From JAGXIT01 sp049293335 (GTDB lineage: Bacteria > Patescibacteriota > Saccharimonadia > Saccharimonadales > UBA4665), in contig JBATSO010000040.1 of assembly GCA_049293335.1 (NCBI GenBank), forward strand, positions 1 through 64,000: DNA of 64,000 nt, read 5' to 3'. The notes below the pieces were generated by a model, which was not told where the DNA came from, made no database searches, and saw only the letters and a list, made by a program, of their open reading frames with translations. Position 1 is the stretch's first letter, and each line of letters begins with the position of its first letter. Below, in pieces: positions 50,489 to 58,401 of this stretch. The translations under genes were made by a program, and so were the position numbers.

Positions 50489-50749
50489 CTATCGATACAG
50501 TTGGCTGTGGGTACCTATGTGGGTAAACAGCGCTGTCGTATCATCGATAAGATAGTAAATTGCTCTCACATCGCCGGTGATGTCTATGCTGTAGCAGCCC
50601 TTGTAGGGCGTGTGAAGCGCATGATTGCGAAGGGCTGGAGAAAGTGGGTCTTGGGCAAATAACTGTAACCTCAAGACAGCCTTGTTACGGGTAGCTGCTG
50701 GCAGTTTTGCAAACATTTTATCAAATCGACGGTGAGCAACAATGTTCAT
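50489..50749 (-). CDS. RelE/YafQ-like toxin of a toxin-antitoxin pair
   Basis: 86 aa, basic, RelE/ParE fold: HRRFDKMFAKLP, then LHTPYKGCYSIDITGDVRAIYYL and a C-terminal HIGTHSQLYR whose His-Tyr/Arg pattern fits ribosome-dependent mRNA interferases of the YafQ type. The start overlaps the antitoxin stop (ATGA). Family assignment is confident; catalytic activity is inference. Confidence 0.88.
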   Translation of the reverse strand: MNIVAHRRFDKMFAKLPAATRNKAVLRLQLFAQDPLSPALRNHALHTPYKGCYSIDITGDVRAIYYLIDDTTALFTHIGTHSQLYR

Positions 50750-51033
50750 AAGCTGTGAAAATGGTCGGCAATTGACTTTTGGCTCGTTAGCACCGAAGAA
50801 ATTTCTTTGCTATCCTGATAATCACTGATAGCCTGCCGAAGTTCTGACTCGATTTCAGGCTTAAGGCGTGGTAGAGCTGAGAGTACCAGCGAGCGGCTTC
50901 TTACAAATTCATTTAGGTTAGCGACCATCACTGTGCTGAGCGGTATGCCTAGCTCGTCTGCCAACGCTTGGGCGTCTTGTTTAAGCTTTTTACTGAGCTT
51001 CACGTTTATGGTGGTTTTATCTAAAGTTTTCAT
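50746..51033 (-). CDS. RelB/DinJ-like antitoxin
   Basis: 95 aa. The N-terminus (TTINVKLSKKLKQDAQALADELGIPLSTVM) is a ribbon-helix-helix DNA-binding domain of the RelB/DinJ family; the C-terminal helix would wrap the toxin. It precedes and overlaps the toxin gene. Expression looks leaderless: TATACT (minus strand, 51041-51046) is 7 nt before the ATG, and a palindrome covers both. Confidence 0.9.
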   Translation of the reverse strand: MKTLDKTTINVKLSKKLKQDAQALADELGIPLSTVMVANLNEFVRSRSLVLSALPRLKPEIESELRQAISDYQDSKEISSVLTSQKSIADHFHSL

Positions 51034-51060
51034 ATGCTAAAGTATATAAAACTTCATATG
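51031..51060. promoter_or_regulatory. Toxin-antitoxin promoter/operator palindrome
   Basis: CATATG at 51031-51036 and again at 51055-51060 enclose AAGT-7 nt-ACTT (51040-51054). This imperfect 30-bp dyad contains the -10 box and the antitoxin start codon, as expected for autoregulation by the ribbon-helix-helix antitoxin. Confidence 0.65.
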
Positions 51061-51104
51061 TTCTGTCAACACCTTTAGTCTATTCCTAGACATCACCCTT
51101 CAAG

Positions 51105-51770
51105 CTATTGGGCTGCTAAGAGTTTTACATAAAACACGAGCACACTGTCGGCAGGGATCGGACCCTGGGGTATGTTGCCGTAGCCAGCGGCGGGCGGGAT
51201 AATAAGCAGCCGTTCGCCCCCGACTTTCATGCCCGCAATGGCTTGCTCCCAGCCAGGGATGACTGAACCTGCGCCAAGCGTAAAGCTAAACGGCTTAGTG
51301 GCATCAACATTTTGGTCAAATATACTGCCGTTTGTGAGCCAGCCACGGTAGTTTACGCCCAGTTTTTTACCCACTGTGGCCTCGGCACCGCTGCCAACTG
51401 CAATGTCTGCAAACACGGCATTTTGCGCCGTTTTGTACTTGTCGTACTGGCCAAATTCGGATGGATTAAGGGTGGCTTTTTCGCCCTGATTGGCTGCGGG
51501 ACTGGTTGAGGCTGTTGGGGTGCTTGGCGCAGGGGTGCTTTGGTTTGGGCTGGTCGTAGAGGGTACGACACTATCGTTTTTAATAACAATGCCCGTAGTG
51601 CCATCGCTGGGCAGCTTGCTGCCCGTGGATGCGCTGGCTGCTGCTTGTGCCAAGGCTATTTGCCGCGCTTCTTCTTTTTGCTTGTTTTGGTGAGCTTGCC
51701 AAGCCCAACCTGCGCCCACAATAACAATCAAGCTAACGAGCCCCACCACCAACCATACACGTTTTTTCAT
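51105..51770 (-). CDS. FKBP-type peptidyl-prolyl isomerase, membrane anchored (third copy)
   Basis: 221 aa. N-terminal membrane anchor (residues 5-24), a long Ser/Thr/Pro/Ala linker (to about 100), then an FKBP domain (about 110-221): NYRGWLTNGSIFDQN, TLGAGSVIPGWEQAIAGMKVGG, ERLLIIPPAAGYG and VFYVKLL. A surface foldase. Together with 30537 and 31079 it gives three FKBPs within 21 kb. Confidence 0.92.
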   Translation of the reverse strand: MKKRVWLVVGLVSLIVIVGAGWAWQAHQNKQKEEARQIALAQAAASASTGSKLPSDGTTGIVIKNDSVVPSTTSPNQSTPAPSTPTASTSPAANQGEKATLNPSEFGQYDKYKTAQNAVFADIAVGSGAEATVGKKLGVNYRGWLTNGSIFDQNVDATKPFSFTLGAGSVIPGWEQAIAGMKVGGERLLIIPPAAGYGNIPQGPIPADSVLVFYVKLLAAQ

Positions 51771-51822
51771 ACCTCTAGTGTATCAGACCAAAAAATAAAA
51801 GATTAAACTCCTACATTCAATC

Positions 51823-52566
51823 CTAGAAATCGAGTGATGATTCCGCATATGGGTCAATAGGAACCATATGTAATTGCTCTACACCTCCGCCAATGTTGTT
51901 GCGATGAGAAATCATGAGGTTTTGTGGTCTTGGTTTATTGCTTCTAGAGAAAATGTCATGCCAAACACCAGTACCATATTCAAGTCCACTGGCTTCAAGG
52001 GCCATCGACATGATTTCTCGACATACCTGTGCTGGTGGCAGTTCATCAGAGGTAGCTTCTTTGCCATCAATAAACCCACTGACCATAGTTGTGATTGGCC
52101 CGGAGTTTGAGCGTACAGCAGGAACATATACCAGCATTGGCTCGGGCGCTTCAAAGACCACGCGGTATTTCTTATCTGAACGTTCGAAGGTTGAGCTTAG
52201 TTCTCGCGGGTTTCGTTGTTTTACTAAATCGATACCGTGTGCCAATGATACAACTGCGCGCATTGCCGGTAATCCAATCTGAAAACCGCAATCTTCACGA
52301 TTTTTTGGTCGCTTAATTGCCAGTGAAGTTCCTTCTAGTGTTGTGTATTTTGATACTTTTGCCCAGCTTCCTTCGCCTTTCGGTATCATCAACGCATGTT
52401 GTAACCCAAGTAAAACATCTACATGATCGAAAAGCATCTCTTTATAGCGAGGCGCAACGATTACATTACCGTGATTCCCTGCGGGTGTTACTAGATTATG
52501 ACTATGCCATAGGACCTGATGGTTGGCAGTCATAGGAACGCATGTGTGATCTTTCGATATGTTCAC
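51823..52566 (-). CDS. Hypothetical protein, 247 aa; possibly a divergent kinase fold
   Basis: Not firmly recognised. Some landmarks read like a protein-kinase/aminoglycoside-phosphotransferase fold: a beta3-like TSLAIKRPK (about residues 82-90), a hinge-like PMLVYVPA, then WHDIFSRSNKPRPQNLMIS and VPIDPYAESS, which would supply catalytic Asp/Asn and the metal Asp. No glycine-rich loop is obvious. Soluble, single-gene unit with AT-rich upstream DNA. Confidence 0.6.
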   Translation of the reverse strand: MNISKDHTCVPMTANHQVLWHSHNLVTPAGNHGNVIVAPRYKEMLFDHVDVLLGLQHALMIPKGEGSWAKVSKYTTLEGTSLAIKRPKNREDCGFQIGLPAMRAVVSLAHGIDLVKQRNPRELSSTFERSDKKYRVVFEAPEPMLVYVPAVRSNSGPITTMVSGFIDGKEATSDELPPAQVCREIMSMALEASGLEYGTGVWHDIFSRSNKPRPQNLMISHRNNIGGGVEQLHMVPIDPYAESSLDF

Positions 52567-52673
52567 TGGAGTTTAGTTTACTGAATATACTGGGTAATAA
52601 TTTAATTATAACATAAAAACATTAAAAGATAAATGGTGTCAGGTTACAAAAGAACTTGGTATACTGTACTGCA

Positions 52674-52967
52674 ATGGCAAAGCTCTCTCGCGACGATGTA
52701 TTAAAATTGGCTCAATTAGCTCGTATATCTCTTTCGGGTGACGAGGTAGACGCCTATGTAAGTGACCTTAGTGCCATTTTGGGCTACGTAGAACAGCTTT
52801 CGGCGGTTGATGTCAGCGGCCTTAAGCCGACCAACCAGGTGACAGGTCTTACGAATGTAACGCGCGCCGATGAGGTTGTTGACTATGGTTATAAACCGCA
52901 CGATTTATTACGCAATGTGCCCGCCGTGCAGAGTGACCACCTAAAGGTTAAAAGGATGATCGGGTAA
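52674..52967 (+). CDS. gatC: Asp-tRNA(Asn)/Glu-tRNA(Gln) amidotransferase subunit C
   Basis: 97 aa. GatC stabilises the GatA-GatB amidotransferase that makes Gln-tRNA (or Asn-tRNA) from misacylated tRNA. KLAQLARISLSGDEVDAY and LSAILGYVEQLSAVDVSGLKPT are the family signature. TATACT (52660-52665) lies 8 nt before the ATG (leaderless). gatA follows after two heptamer arrays. Confidence 0.95.
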   Translation: MAKLSRDDVLKLAQLARISLSGDEVDAYVSDLSAILGYVEQLSAVDVSGLKPTNQVTGLTNVTRADEVVDYGYKPHDLLRNVPAVQSDHLKVKRMIG

Positions 52968-52970
52968 TGA

Positions 52971-52999
52971 GAGTCAAGAGTCAAGAGTCAAGAGTCAAG
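52971..52999 (+). repeat. Heptamer array GAGTCAA
   Basis: Four exact 7-bp units directly after the gatC stop, in the gatC-gatA gap. Confidence 0.95.
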
Positions 53000-53030
53000 C
53001 ACAAAACCCAGTTGCTTCCAGTGCAAATCG

Positions 53031-53058
53031 TGTCTCGTGCCTCGAGCCTCATGCCTCG
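53031..53058 (+). repeat. Imperfect heptamer array TGCCTCG
   Basis: Four diverged 7-bp units (TGTCTCG, TGCCTCG, AGCCTCA, TGCCTCG) in the same gap, shortly before the gatA start. Confidence 0.75.
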
Positions 53059-53079
53059 CCATAGAACAGGAGCTCGTAC

Positions 53080-54510
53080 ATGAAATCCTGGCAGCCGATT
53101 GCAACTATTGCAGATGAAGTAAATGCGGGCAAGGTCAAGGCAACCAAACTTGTAGAACAGTCGCTGGCGGCAATCGAGAAACACAGTGAATTCAACGCTG
53201 TCATCGCCACGCTTGCCGAGACCGCTCGTGCCCAGGCAAAACGCGTTGACGAAACAATTGCGAGGGGCAAAAAAGCCGGGCGACTGGCGGGCGTGCCATT
53301 TATAGCCAAAGACAACATGCTGGTGTTTGGCGCCGAAACTACGGCAGCCAGCAACATACTAAAAGGCTTCAACGCACCATACCAGGCCACGGTTATAAAC
53401 CTGCTCGAAGCCGAAGGTGCCATTTGCGTGGCCAAGGCTAACCTTGACGCGTTTGCCCACGGTAGTAGTACCGAAAACTCTGACTTTTTTACCACGCTTA
53501 ACCCACGGGATAAAACTCGTGTGCCGGGTGGTTCGAGTGGCGGTTCGGCCGCTGCCGTGGTGCTCGAACTAGCACCGTTTGCACTCGGTTCTGACACGGG
53601 CGGCTCGATTCGCTTGCCCGCGAGCTTTACAGGCTGCGTTGGCTACAAGCCGACCTATGGGCTAGTAAGTCGTAGTGGTGTGGTGGCCATGGGCAGTAGC
53701 CTCGATACCATTGGCCCGCTCACACAAACTGTCGAAGACGCTGCGCTCGTTATGGAGGTGATTGCTGGCAAAGATACGCTCGACTCTACGACCATTGCAC
53801 GCGACACTGCCAGCTACGTGGTTGACGAAAGCGCCGAACCACTGCGTGGCGCTACGTTCGGCGTTATTAAAGAATACATGGGCGAGGGTGTTGAGCCTGG
53901 CGTACGGGCGCAAATTCAACAAGCCATAGAGGCTATTTCCGCCGCGGGCGGTACAATAACAGAGGTGAGCTTACCCTCGTTGCCGCTCGGTCTGGCTGTG
54001 TACTATGTGTTGTGCCCCGCCGAAGTCAGTAGTAACCTGAGTCGTTTTGACGGGCAGCGTTATGGCCACCACACGCCAGACGCAGCCGATCTACACGACA
54101 GCTACACCCGCACGCGCCAAGTTGGCTTTGGTAAGGAAGCCAAGCGGCGCATTATGATCGGCACCTATGTACTCAGCAGTGGCTATTACGACGCGTATTA
54201 CAAAAAGGCCCAAACCGTGCGCACCAAAGTCATCAACGAGTTCGCCGAAGCCTTCCAGAAAGTCGATTACCTCATAGGCCCAACGGCACCCATGACGGCC
54301 TTCAAAATTGGCGCCAACAGCGAAGACCCGCTGCAAATGTACCTTACCGACATCATGACCGTTTCGGCGAACCTCGCGGGCATACCAGCTATTAGCATTC
54401 CGTGCGGCCTGAGTGATGGCTTGCCCGTGGGCCTCCAACTATACGCTGCCCAAAAACACGACAGGCAACTTCTGAACTGTGCCGCGCACGTCGAAAGGTT
54501 GGTGGCATGA
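53080..54510 (+). CDS. gatA: Asp-tRNA(Asn)/Glu-tRNA(Gln) amidotransferase subunit A
   Basis: Amidase subunit, 476 aa, that releases ammonia from glutamine. The Ser-cisSer-Lys triad lies in VPFIAKDNM (Lys, about residue 77), RVPGGSSGGSAAAV and GSDTGGSIRLPASFTG. GYKPTYGLVSRSGV follows. A GGAG site precedes the ATG. Its stop overlaps the next small gene by 4 bp (ATGA). Confidence 0.97.
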   Translation: MKSWQPIATIADEVNAGKVKATKLVEQSLAAIEKHSEFNAVIATLAETARAQAKRVDETIARGKKAGRLAGVPFIAKDNMLVFGAETTAASNILKGFNAPYQATVINLLEAEGAICVAKANLDAFAHGSSTENSDFFTTLNPRDKTRVPGGSSGGSAAAVVLELAPFALGSDTGGSIRLPASFTGCVGYKPTYGLVSRSGVVAMGSSLDTIGPLTQTVEDAALVMEVIAGKDTLDSTTIARDTASYVVDESAEPLRGATFGVIKEYMGEGVEPGVRAQIQQAIEAISAAGGTITEVSLPSLPLGLAVYYVLCPAEVSSNLSRFDGQRYGHHTPDAADLHDSYTRTRQVGFGKEAKRRIMIGTYVLSSGYYDAYYKKAQTVRTKVINEFAEAFQKVDYLIGPTAPMTAFKIGANSEDPLQMYLTDIMTVSANLAGIPAISIPCGLSDGLPVGLQLYAAQKHDRQLLNCAAHVERLVA

Positions 54511-54926
54511 GCATCAGTTTTGACACAACTTTCATAACAGTCGGTGGGGCTATTGTGGCGCTGCTACTCGTGCTCGTTGCGGCACTCCTAAAACGGCGTC
54601 CTAAAAAACTCAAGACTGAGTATTATGACGCCAAGTGGCATCAACTACAGAGCCTGCTGAAAGACAAAGCCACCTGGCCGCTGGCAATCATCAACGCCGA
54701 TAAACTACTCGACGAGGCTCTGAAGGCACGCAAATACAAAGGCAAAACTATGGGCGAGCGTTTAGTAGCAGCCCAGCGCGATATTCAAAATAACGATGAT
54801 GTATGGTTTGGACACAAGCTGCGCAACAAGCTGGTCCACGAACAAGACATTAAGCTCAAAGAGCGTGATGTCAAAGACGCACTGCTCGGCATACGGCACG
54901 CGCTAAAAGATCTGGGGGCGTTATGA
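54507..54926 (+). CDS. Membrane-anchored small protein with HEPN-like RxxxxH motif, 139 aa
   Basis: One N-terminal membrane helix (about residues 10-30), then a basic helical cytoplasmic domain. Near residue 107 it has HKLRNKLVHE, i.e. Arg-Asn-x3-His, the pattern of the catalytic motif of HEPN ribonucleases and related nucleotide-binding helical bundles. No family is firmly recognised. It overlaps gatA (ATGA) and lies in the gatCAB unit, so it is co-translated with the tRNA amidotransferase. Confidence 0.7.
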   Translation: MSISFDTTFITVGGAIVALLLVLVAALLKRRPKKLKTEYYDAKWHQLQSLLKDKATWPLAIINADKLLDEALKARKYKGKTMGERLVAAQRDIQNNDDVWFGHKLRNKLVHEQDIKLKERDVKDALLGIRHALKDLGAL

Positions 54927-55032
54927 GAAAGCCACGTATTATAAATGGTGTATGGAGAATGATGTATAAAATACTACATATGTCATTCATCGTTCATCAT
55001 TCTTTATTCACTAGCTCCAGAGGAAAAACTGT

Positions 55033-56502
55033 ATGATATCTGCCGACCCCCGTTCCATGTACACCGTCACCATAGGCATAGAGTGTCATGTACAGCTTAA
55101 AACTAAAACTAAGCTTTTTAGCGGGGCAGATAATGACGCCCGCGAAGCCGCGCCAAACACATTAGTTAATCACATAGACTTCGGTTTGCCTGGTGCTTTG
55201 CCAGTGCTAAACGAAAAGGCCGTAGAGCTTGCCAGTAAGGCTGCGTTTGCGCTCAATAGCCAGCCGCAAACCTTTAGTAAATTTGACCGCAAGCACTACT
55301 TTTACCCAGACCTCCCCATGGGCTACCAAATTACTCAGTTTGACGAGCCAATTATTTTGGGCGGTCATGTCGACATTGTGCTGGATGGCACGAGCAAAAA
55401 AATCGGCATTACCAGAGCGCACCTGGAGGCGGACGCCGGCAAGTCAACTCACCCAGCCGGCAGCGATTATAGCCTGGTCGACTTAAACCGTGCTGGTACG
55501 CCGCTACTCGAAATCGTCAGCGAGCCAGACATGCACTCTGCCGCCGAAGCCAAGGCGTACGCCCACGAATTGTATTTGCTAATGCGCTACGCGGAGGTCA
55601 GTGAGGCCAACCTGTACTATGGCAACATGCGGTTTGACGTAAATGTTTCGGTCAGCAAAACGGGTGAACTCGGCACGCGCACCGAAACCAAAAACCTCAA
55701 TAGTTTCAAAAGCATAGAAAAAGCAGTCGAGTTTGAGGTTAATCGCCAAATTGAACTTCTGGAAAAGGGCGAAGCTATCGTACAAGAAACACGCGGCTGG
55801 GACGACGACAAACAAGCTACCTTTAGCCAGCGTACCAAAGAAGACGCGCACGACTACCGCTACATGCCCGACCCCGACTTGCCACCTGTCTTGCTCGACG
55901 ACACCTACGTTTCAACCATCCAAAACTCTATGCCGCTCCTACCAAATGACTACAGGCAAAAGTTTGCAACCATGGGGCTTGATCCCGCGGTTATAGAAGA
56001 TATTATTGCCGTGCCTCAGACGGCGCACATGGTAGCACGTATTTTTGACACCGCTGGCCCAGAACACGCGCGGCGTATTGCTTTTTGGGTGATGCAGCCA
56101 GCCAATGATGATACGGAAAACCAAAATGCAGATGAGTCAACAGATGAAAAAGTGCAATCCCAGGTGAATTACGACACACAACTGATTGCGCTTAGCCACA
56201 TGGTTGCCGAGAACAAGCTGAGTTCTACGGCCGCCAAAGAAGTGCTAGCCGAAGTGTTAAAAACGGGTGCCGATCCTCAAAAAGTTGCCGAAGCCAAAAA
56301 CCTACTACAGGAAAGCGATGAGGGTGCGATTGCCGAAATTGTTGCCGCAGTCCTTGCCAGTAACGCCAAAGCGGCGGAAGATGTTAAAAACGGCGAAATG
56401 AAAGCTATTGGCTTTTTAGTAGGGCAGGTTATGAAACAGTCTGCCGGCAAAGCCAACCCAGCGCTGGCCACGAAACTCATTAAAGAACAATTAGGCGTAT
56501 AA
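55033..56502 (+). CDS. gatB: Asp-tRNA(Asn)/Glu-tRNA(Gln) amidotransferase subunit B
   Basis: tRNA-binding kinase subunit, 489 aa. The N-terminus (IGIECHVQLKTKTKLFSGA), FDRKHYFYPDLPMGYQITQ and the YRYMPDPDLPP motif are diagnostic. The YqeY-like C-terminal domain (GEMKAIGFLVGQVMKQSAGKANP) is present. GAGG lies about 9 nt before the ATG. The 106-nt gap upstream contains an AT-rich hairpin (GAATGATG...CATCATTC). Confidence 0.97.
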   Translation: MISADPRSMYTVTIGIECHVQLKTKTKLFSGADNDAREAAPNTLVNHIDFGLPGALPVLNEKAVELASKAAFALNSQPQTFSKFDRKHYFYPDLPMGYQITQFDEPIILGGHVDIVLDGTSKKIGITRAHLEADAGKSTHPAGSDYSLVDLNRAGTPLLEIVSEPDMHSAAEAKAYAHELYLLMRYAEVSEANLYYGNMRFDVNVSVSKTGELGTRTETKNLNSFKSIEKAVEFEVNRQIELLEKGEAIVQETRGWDDDKQATFSQRTKEDAHDYRYMPDPDLPPVLLDDTYVSTIQNSMPLLPNDYRQKFATMGLDPAVIEDIIAVPQTAHMVARIFDTAGPEHARRIAFWVMQPANDDTENQNADESTDEKVQSQVNYDTQLIALSHMVAENKLSSTAAKEVLAEVLKTGADPQKVAEAKNLLQESDEGAIAEIVAAVLASNAKAAEDVKNGEMKAIGFLVGQVMKQSAGKANPALATKLIKEQLGV

Positions 56503-56543
56503 TAGGCAGCAAAGATGAAGTGTAAATGCCAAGGGAGGCCCAC

Positions 56544-57455
56544 ATGACTAAAAAAGTTACAAAAGCAGTTATTGCTGCGGCGGGGTTTGGCACGCGGTTT
56601 TTACCACAAACCAAAGCCATGCCGAAGGAAATGCTACCGCTCATCGACAAACCAATTATTCAGTATGCCGTAGAAGACCTAGTTGCGGCGGGCATTAAAG
56701 ATATTATTATTGTAGGCAGTAGCAGTAAACGCGCCATAGAAGACCACTTCGATGTGCCAAACGAAGACTTGCTGGTAAATATCCGAGCTGGCGGCCCCAA
56801 AAAAGCACATTTTATTACTGAAATGGAAAAACTAGCCAACATGGCAAACTTTATATACGTGCGTCAAAAAGGCCCGTACGGCAACGCAACACCAATTGCC
56901 AACGCTGCCCACCTTATTGGCGATGAACCGTTTATATTTGTATATGCCGATGACCTTGTGGTGTCAGAACCAAATACCTTTACCCAAATGATCAACTTGT
57001 ATAATGAACTTGGCGGTAGTATTGCGACTTGCATGAAAATACAAACTGAAAAAGAGTTTGATCGGTACGGTATTTTGGCTGGCCAAGAAGTTCGTGACGG
57101 TGTGCTGCAAATGAGTGGCATGGTCGAAAAGCCGGGTAAAGCAAAAGCTCCTTCTAACTACGCACAGGTGAGCAGCTATTTGTTTGACCCAGCAGTGCTC
57201 AAATACATCGACAAAGGCATTACTGGATTACCCGCTGGCGAAGAGTTTTATGTGGCGACTAGCCTAGTTGACCCAATGCTAAAAGACGGTCATACATTCT
57301 TCGGCTGTGTTATGGAAAACAGCCGCCGCTACGACACCGGTGATAAGCTAGAATACCTGATGACTGTGGTAGAGTTTGGCTTGCGTCACAAAGACCTTGG
57401 CAAGCAGTTTCACGAACAACTCACTGAACTTTTAAAGTCGATGTCACAAAAGTGA
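56544..57455 (+). CDS. galU: UTP--glucose-1-phosphate uridylyltransferase
   Basis: Makes UDP-glucose for envelope polysaccharides and glycolipids, 303 aa. The nucleotide loop AAGFGTRFLPQTKAMPKEMLP is at the N-terminus; the metal Asp lies in FVYADDLVV; MVEKPGK and GEEFYVATSLVDPML follow. ATG 56544 is chosen over 56526 because GGGAGG lies 6 nt before it. Confidence 0.94.
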   Translation: MTKKVTKAVIAAAGFGTRFLPQTKAMPKEMLPLIDKPIIQYAVEDLVAAGIKDIIIVGSSSKRAIEDHFDVPNEDLLVNIRAGGPKKAHFITEMEKLANMANFIYVRQKGPYGNATPIANAAHLIGDEPFIFVYADDLVVSEPNTFTQMINLYNELGGSIATCMKIQTEKEFDRYGILAGQEVRDGVLQMSGMVEKPGKAKAPSNYAQVSSYLFDPAVLKYIDKGITGLPAGEEFYVATSLVDPMLKDGHTFFGCVMENSRRYDTGDKLEYLMTVVEFGLRHKDLGKQFHEQLTELLKSMSQK

Positions 57456-57466
57456 GCCAGCTCACT
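57451..57466 (+). terminator. Terminator-like hairpin at the galU stop
   Basis: AGTGAGC-CA-GCTCACT followed by GTTT; the stem includes the galU stop codon. Confidence 0.5.
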
Positions 57467-57501
57467 GTTTAACCTCTCAAAGGAATGGTATAGTAAGCAA
57501 T

Positions 57502-57753
57502 ATGGATGCATTTGAAATTATAGTTGTGGTGTTGAGCGTACTGCTCGGGATATTTTTAGTAATTTCCATTGTTACTGCGGTACTGGTGTATAAGCTGGTA
57601 AAAACGCTTCGAGAAGTCGCCGCCAAAGGTGGAGCACTGGTAGACCGCGCCGAGGAGCTTGGCCAAACATTCGCCAAAAATGCCGGTGCCGTGGGCATTA
57701 TAAAACTACTTATGAAGTTCGTAGCAACAGCAACTAAACTGAAAGGGAAATAA
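57502..57753 (+). CDS. Small membrane protein, 83 aa
   Basis: One long N-terminal membrane helix (about residues 5-32) and an amphipathic helical tail. It precedes a YtxH-like gene by 1 nt, an arrangement often seen for DUF948/YtxH-type cell-envelope stress proteins; assignment to DUF948 is inference. A TATAGT box lies 10 nt before the ATG. Confidence 0.7.
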   Translation: MDAFEIIVVVLSVLLGIFLVISIVTAVLVYKLVKTLREVAAKGGALVDRAEELGQTFAKNAGAVGIIKLLMKFVATATKLKGK

Positions 57754-57754
57754 C

Positions 57755-58177
57755 ATGTTCAAAAAAGACGAACCAAAGCAAAACGTGGCTGGCAAACTTG
57801 CGCTTGGCGCGGTACTTACAGCAATTGCAGGCTATGTCGCTGGACTACTTACAGCTCCCAAGAGCGGCAAAGAAACGCGCGAAGATATAAAAGTAAAGGC
57901 TAACGAAACTTACACCGCGGCCGAAAAAGAGCTTAAAAAACTTCATACCGAACTGGGCGATGTTTTGACTGATGCTGGCGACAAGCTGGCTGAACTTCGT
58001 GGCAAAGGGCAAAAGTCGCTTGACGAAGCGGTTTCAAAGGGTAAGACAGCCAAGGAAAAGGCTCGTGAAATGCTAAGTAGCTTACACGATGGCGGTGCTG
58101 ATGACAAAGACCTTAAAAAAGCCATTGCCGAAGCCACCAAAGCCGTCGAAAATCTCCGCAATTATTTGAAGAAATAG
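57755..58177 (+). CDS. YtxH-like protein
   Basis: 140 aa. The N-terminal GAVLTAIAGYVAGLLTAPKSGKETREDI has the YtxH membrane segment followed by the APKSGKETR signature. The rest is a Lys/Glu/Ala-rich coiled coil. General-stress, surface-associated family of unknown mechanism. Co-transcribed with the small membrane protein (1-nt gap); AAAGGG precedes the ATG. Confidence 0.85.
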   Translation: MFKKDEPKQNVAGKLALGAVLTAIAGYVAGLLTAPKSGKETREDIKVKANETYTAAEKELKKLHTELGDVLTDAGDKLAELRGKGQKSLDEAVSKGKTAKEKAREMLSSLHDGGADDKDLKKAIAEATKAVENLRNYLKK

Positions 58178-58287
58178 TCGTTTGTCGGACTGTCAAAAGG
58201 CTTCAGTAGGCGTTGTATGATGGTAATTTGTTCGCTTCTTGAGCTATCGTTGTAAAACTGATGCTGACGGTTAGGCTGTGCGTACGG

Positions 58288-58293
58288 TATAAT
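58288..58293 (+). promoter_or_regulatory. -10 box of dnaE
   Basis: TATAAT, giving a start near 58300 and a leader of about 100 nt that contains the hairpin at 58319-58391. Confidence 0.45.
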
Positions 58294-58318
58294 TCTAGGG
58301 ACAAGTGAGGGGACAGCA

Positions 58319-58391
58319 CTGTCATCCTGAACAAAGTGAAGGATCTTCTCTGAGAAATGGGAAGATGCTTCAACTTCTTTCAGCATGACAA
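58319..58391 (+). repeat. TGTCATCCTGA-type long hairpin in the dnaE leader
   Basis: TGTCAT-CCTGAA...AAGTGAAG...GATCTTC pairs with GAAGAT...CTTCAACTT...TTTCAG-CATGACA, an imperfect hairpin of about 73 nt ending 10 nt before the dnaE start. Sequences of this GTCATCCTGA...GAAGGATC type recur in many unrelated bacterial genomes (recalled, not checked). Confidence 0.7.
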
Positions 58392-58401
58392 GATATACAC
58401 T

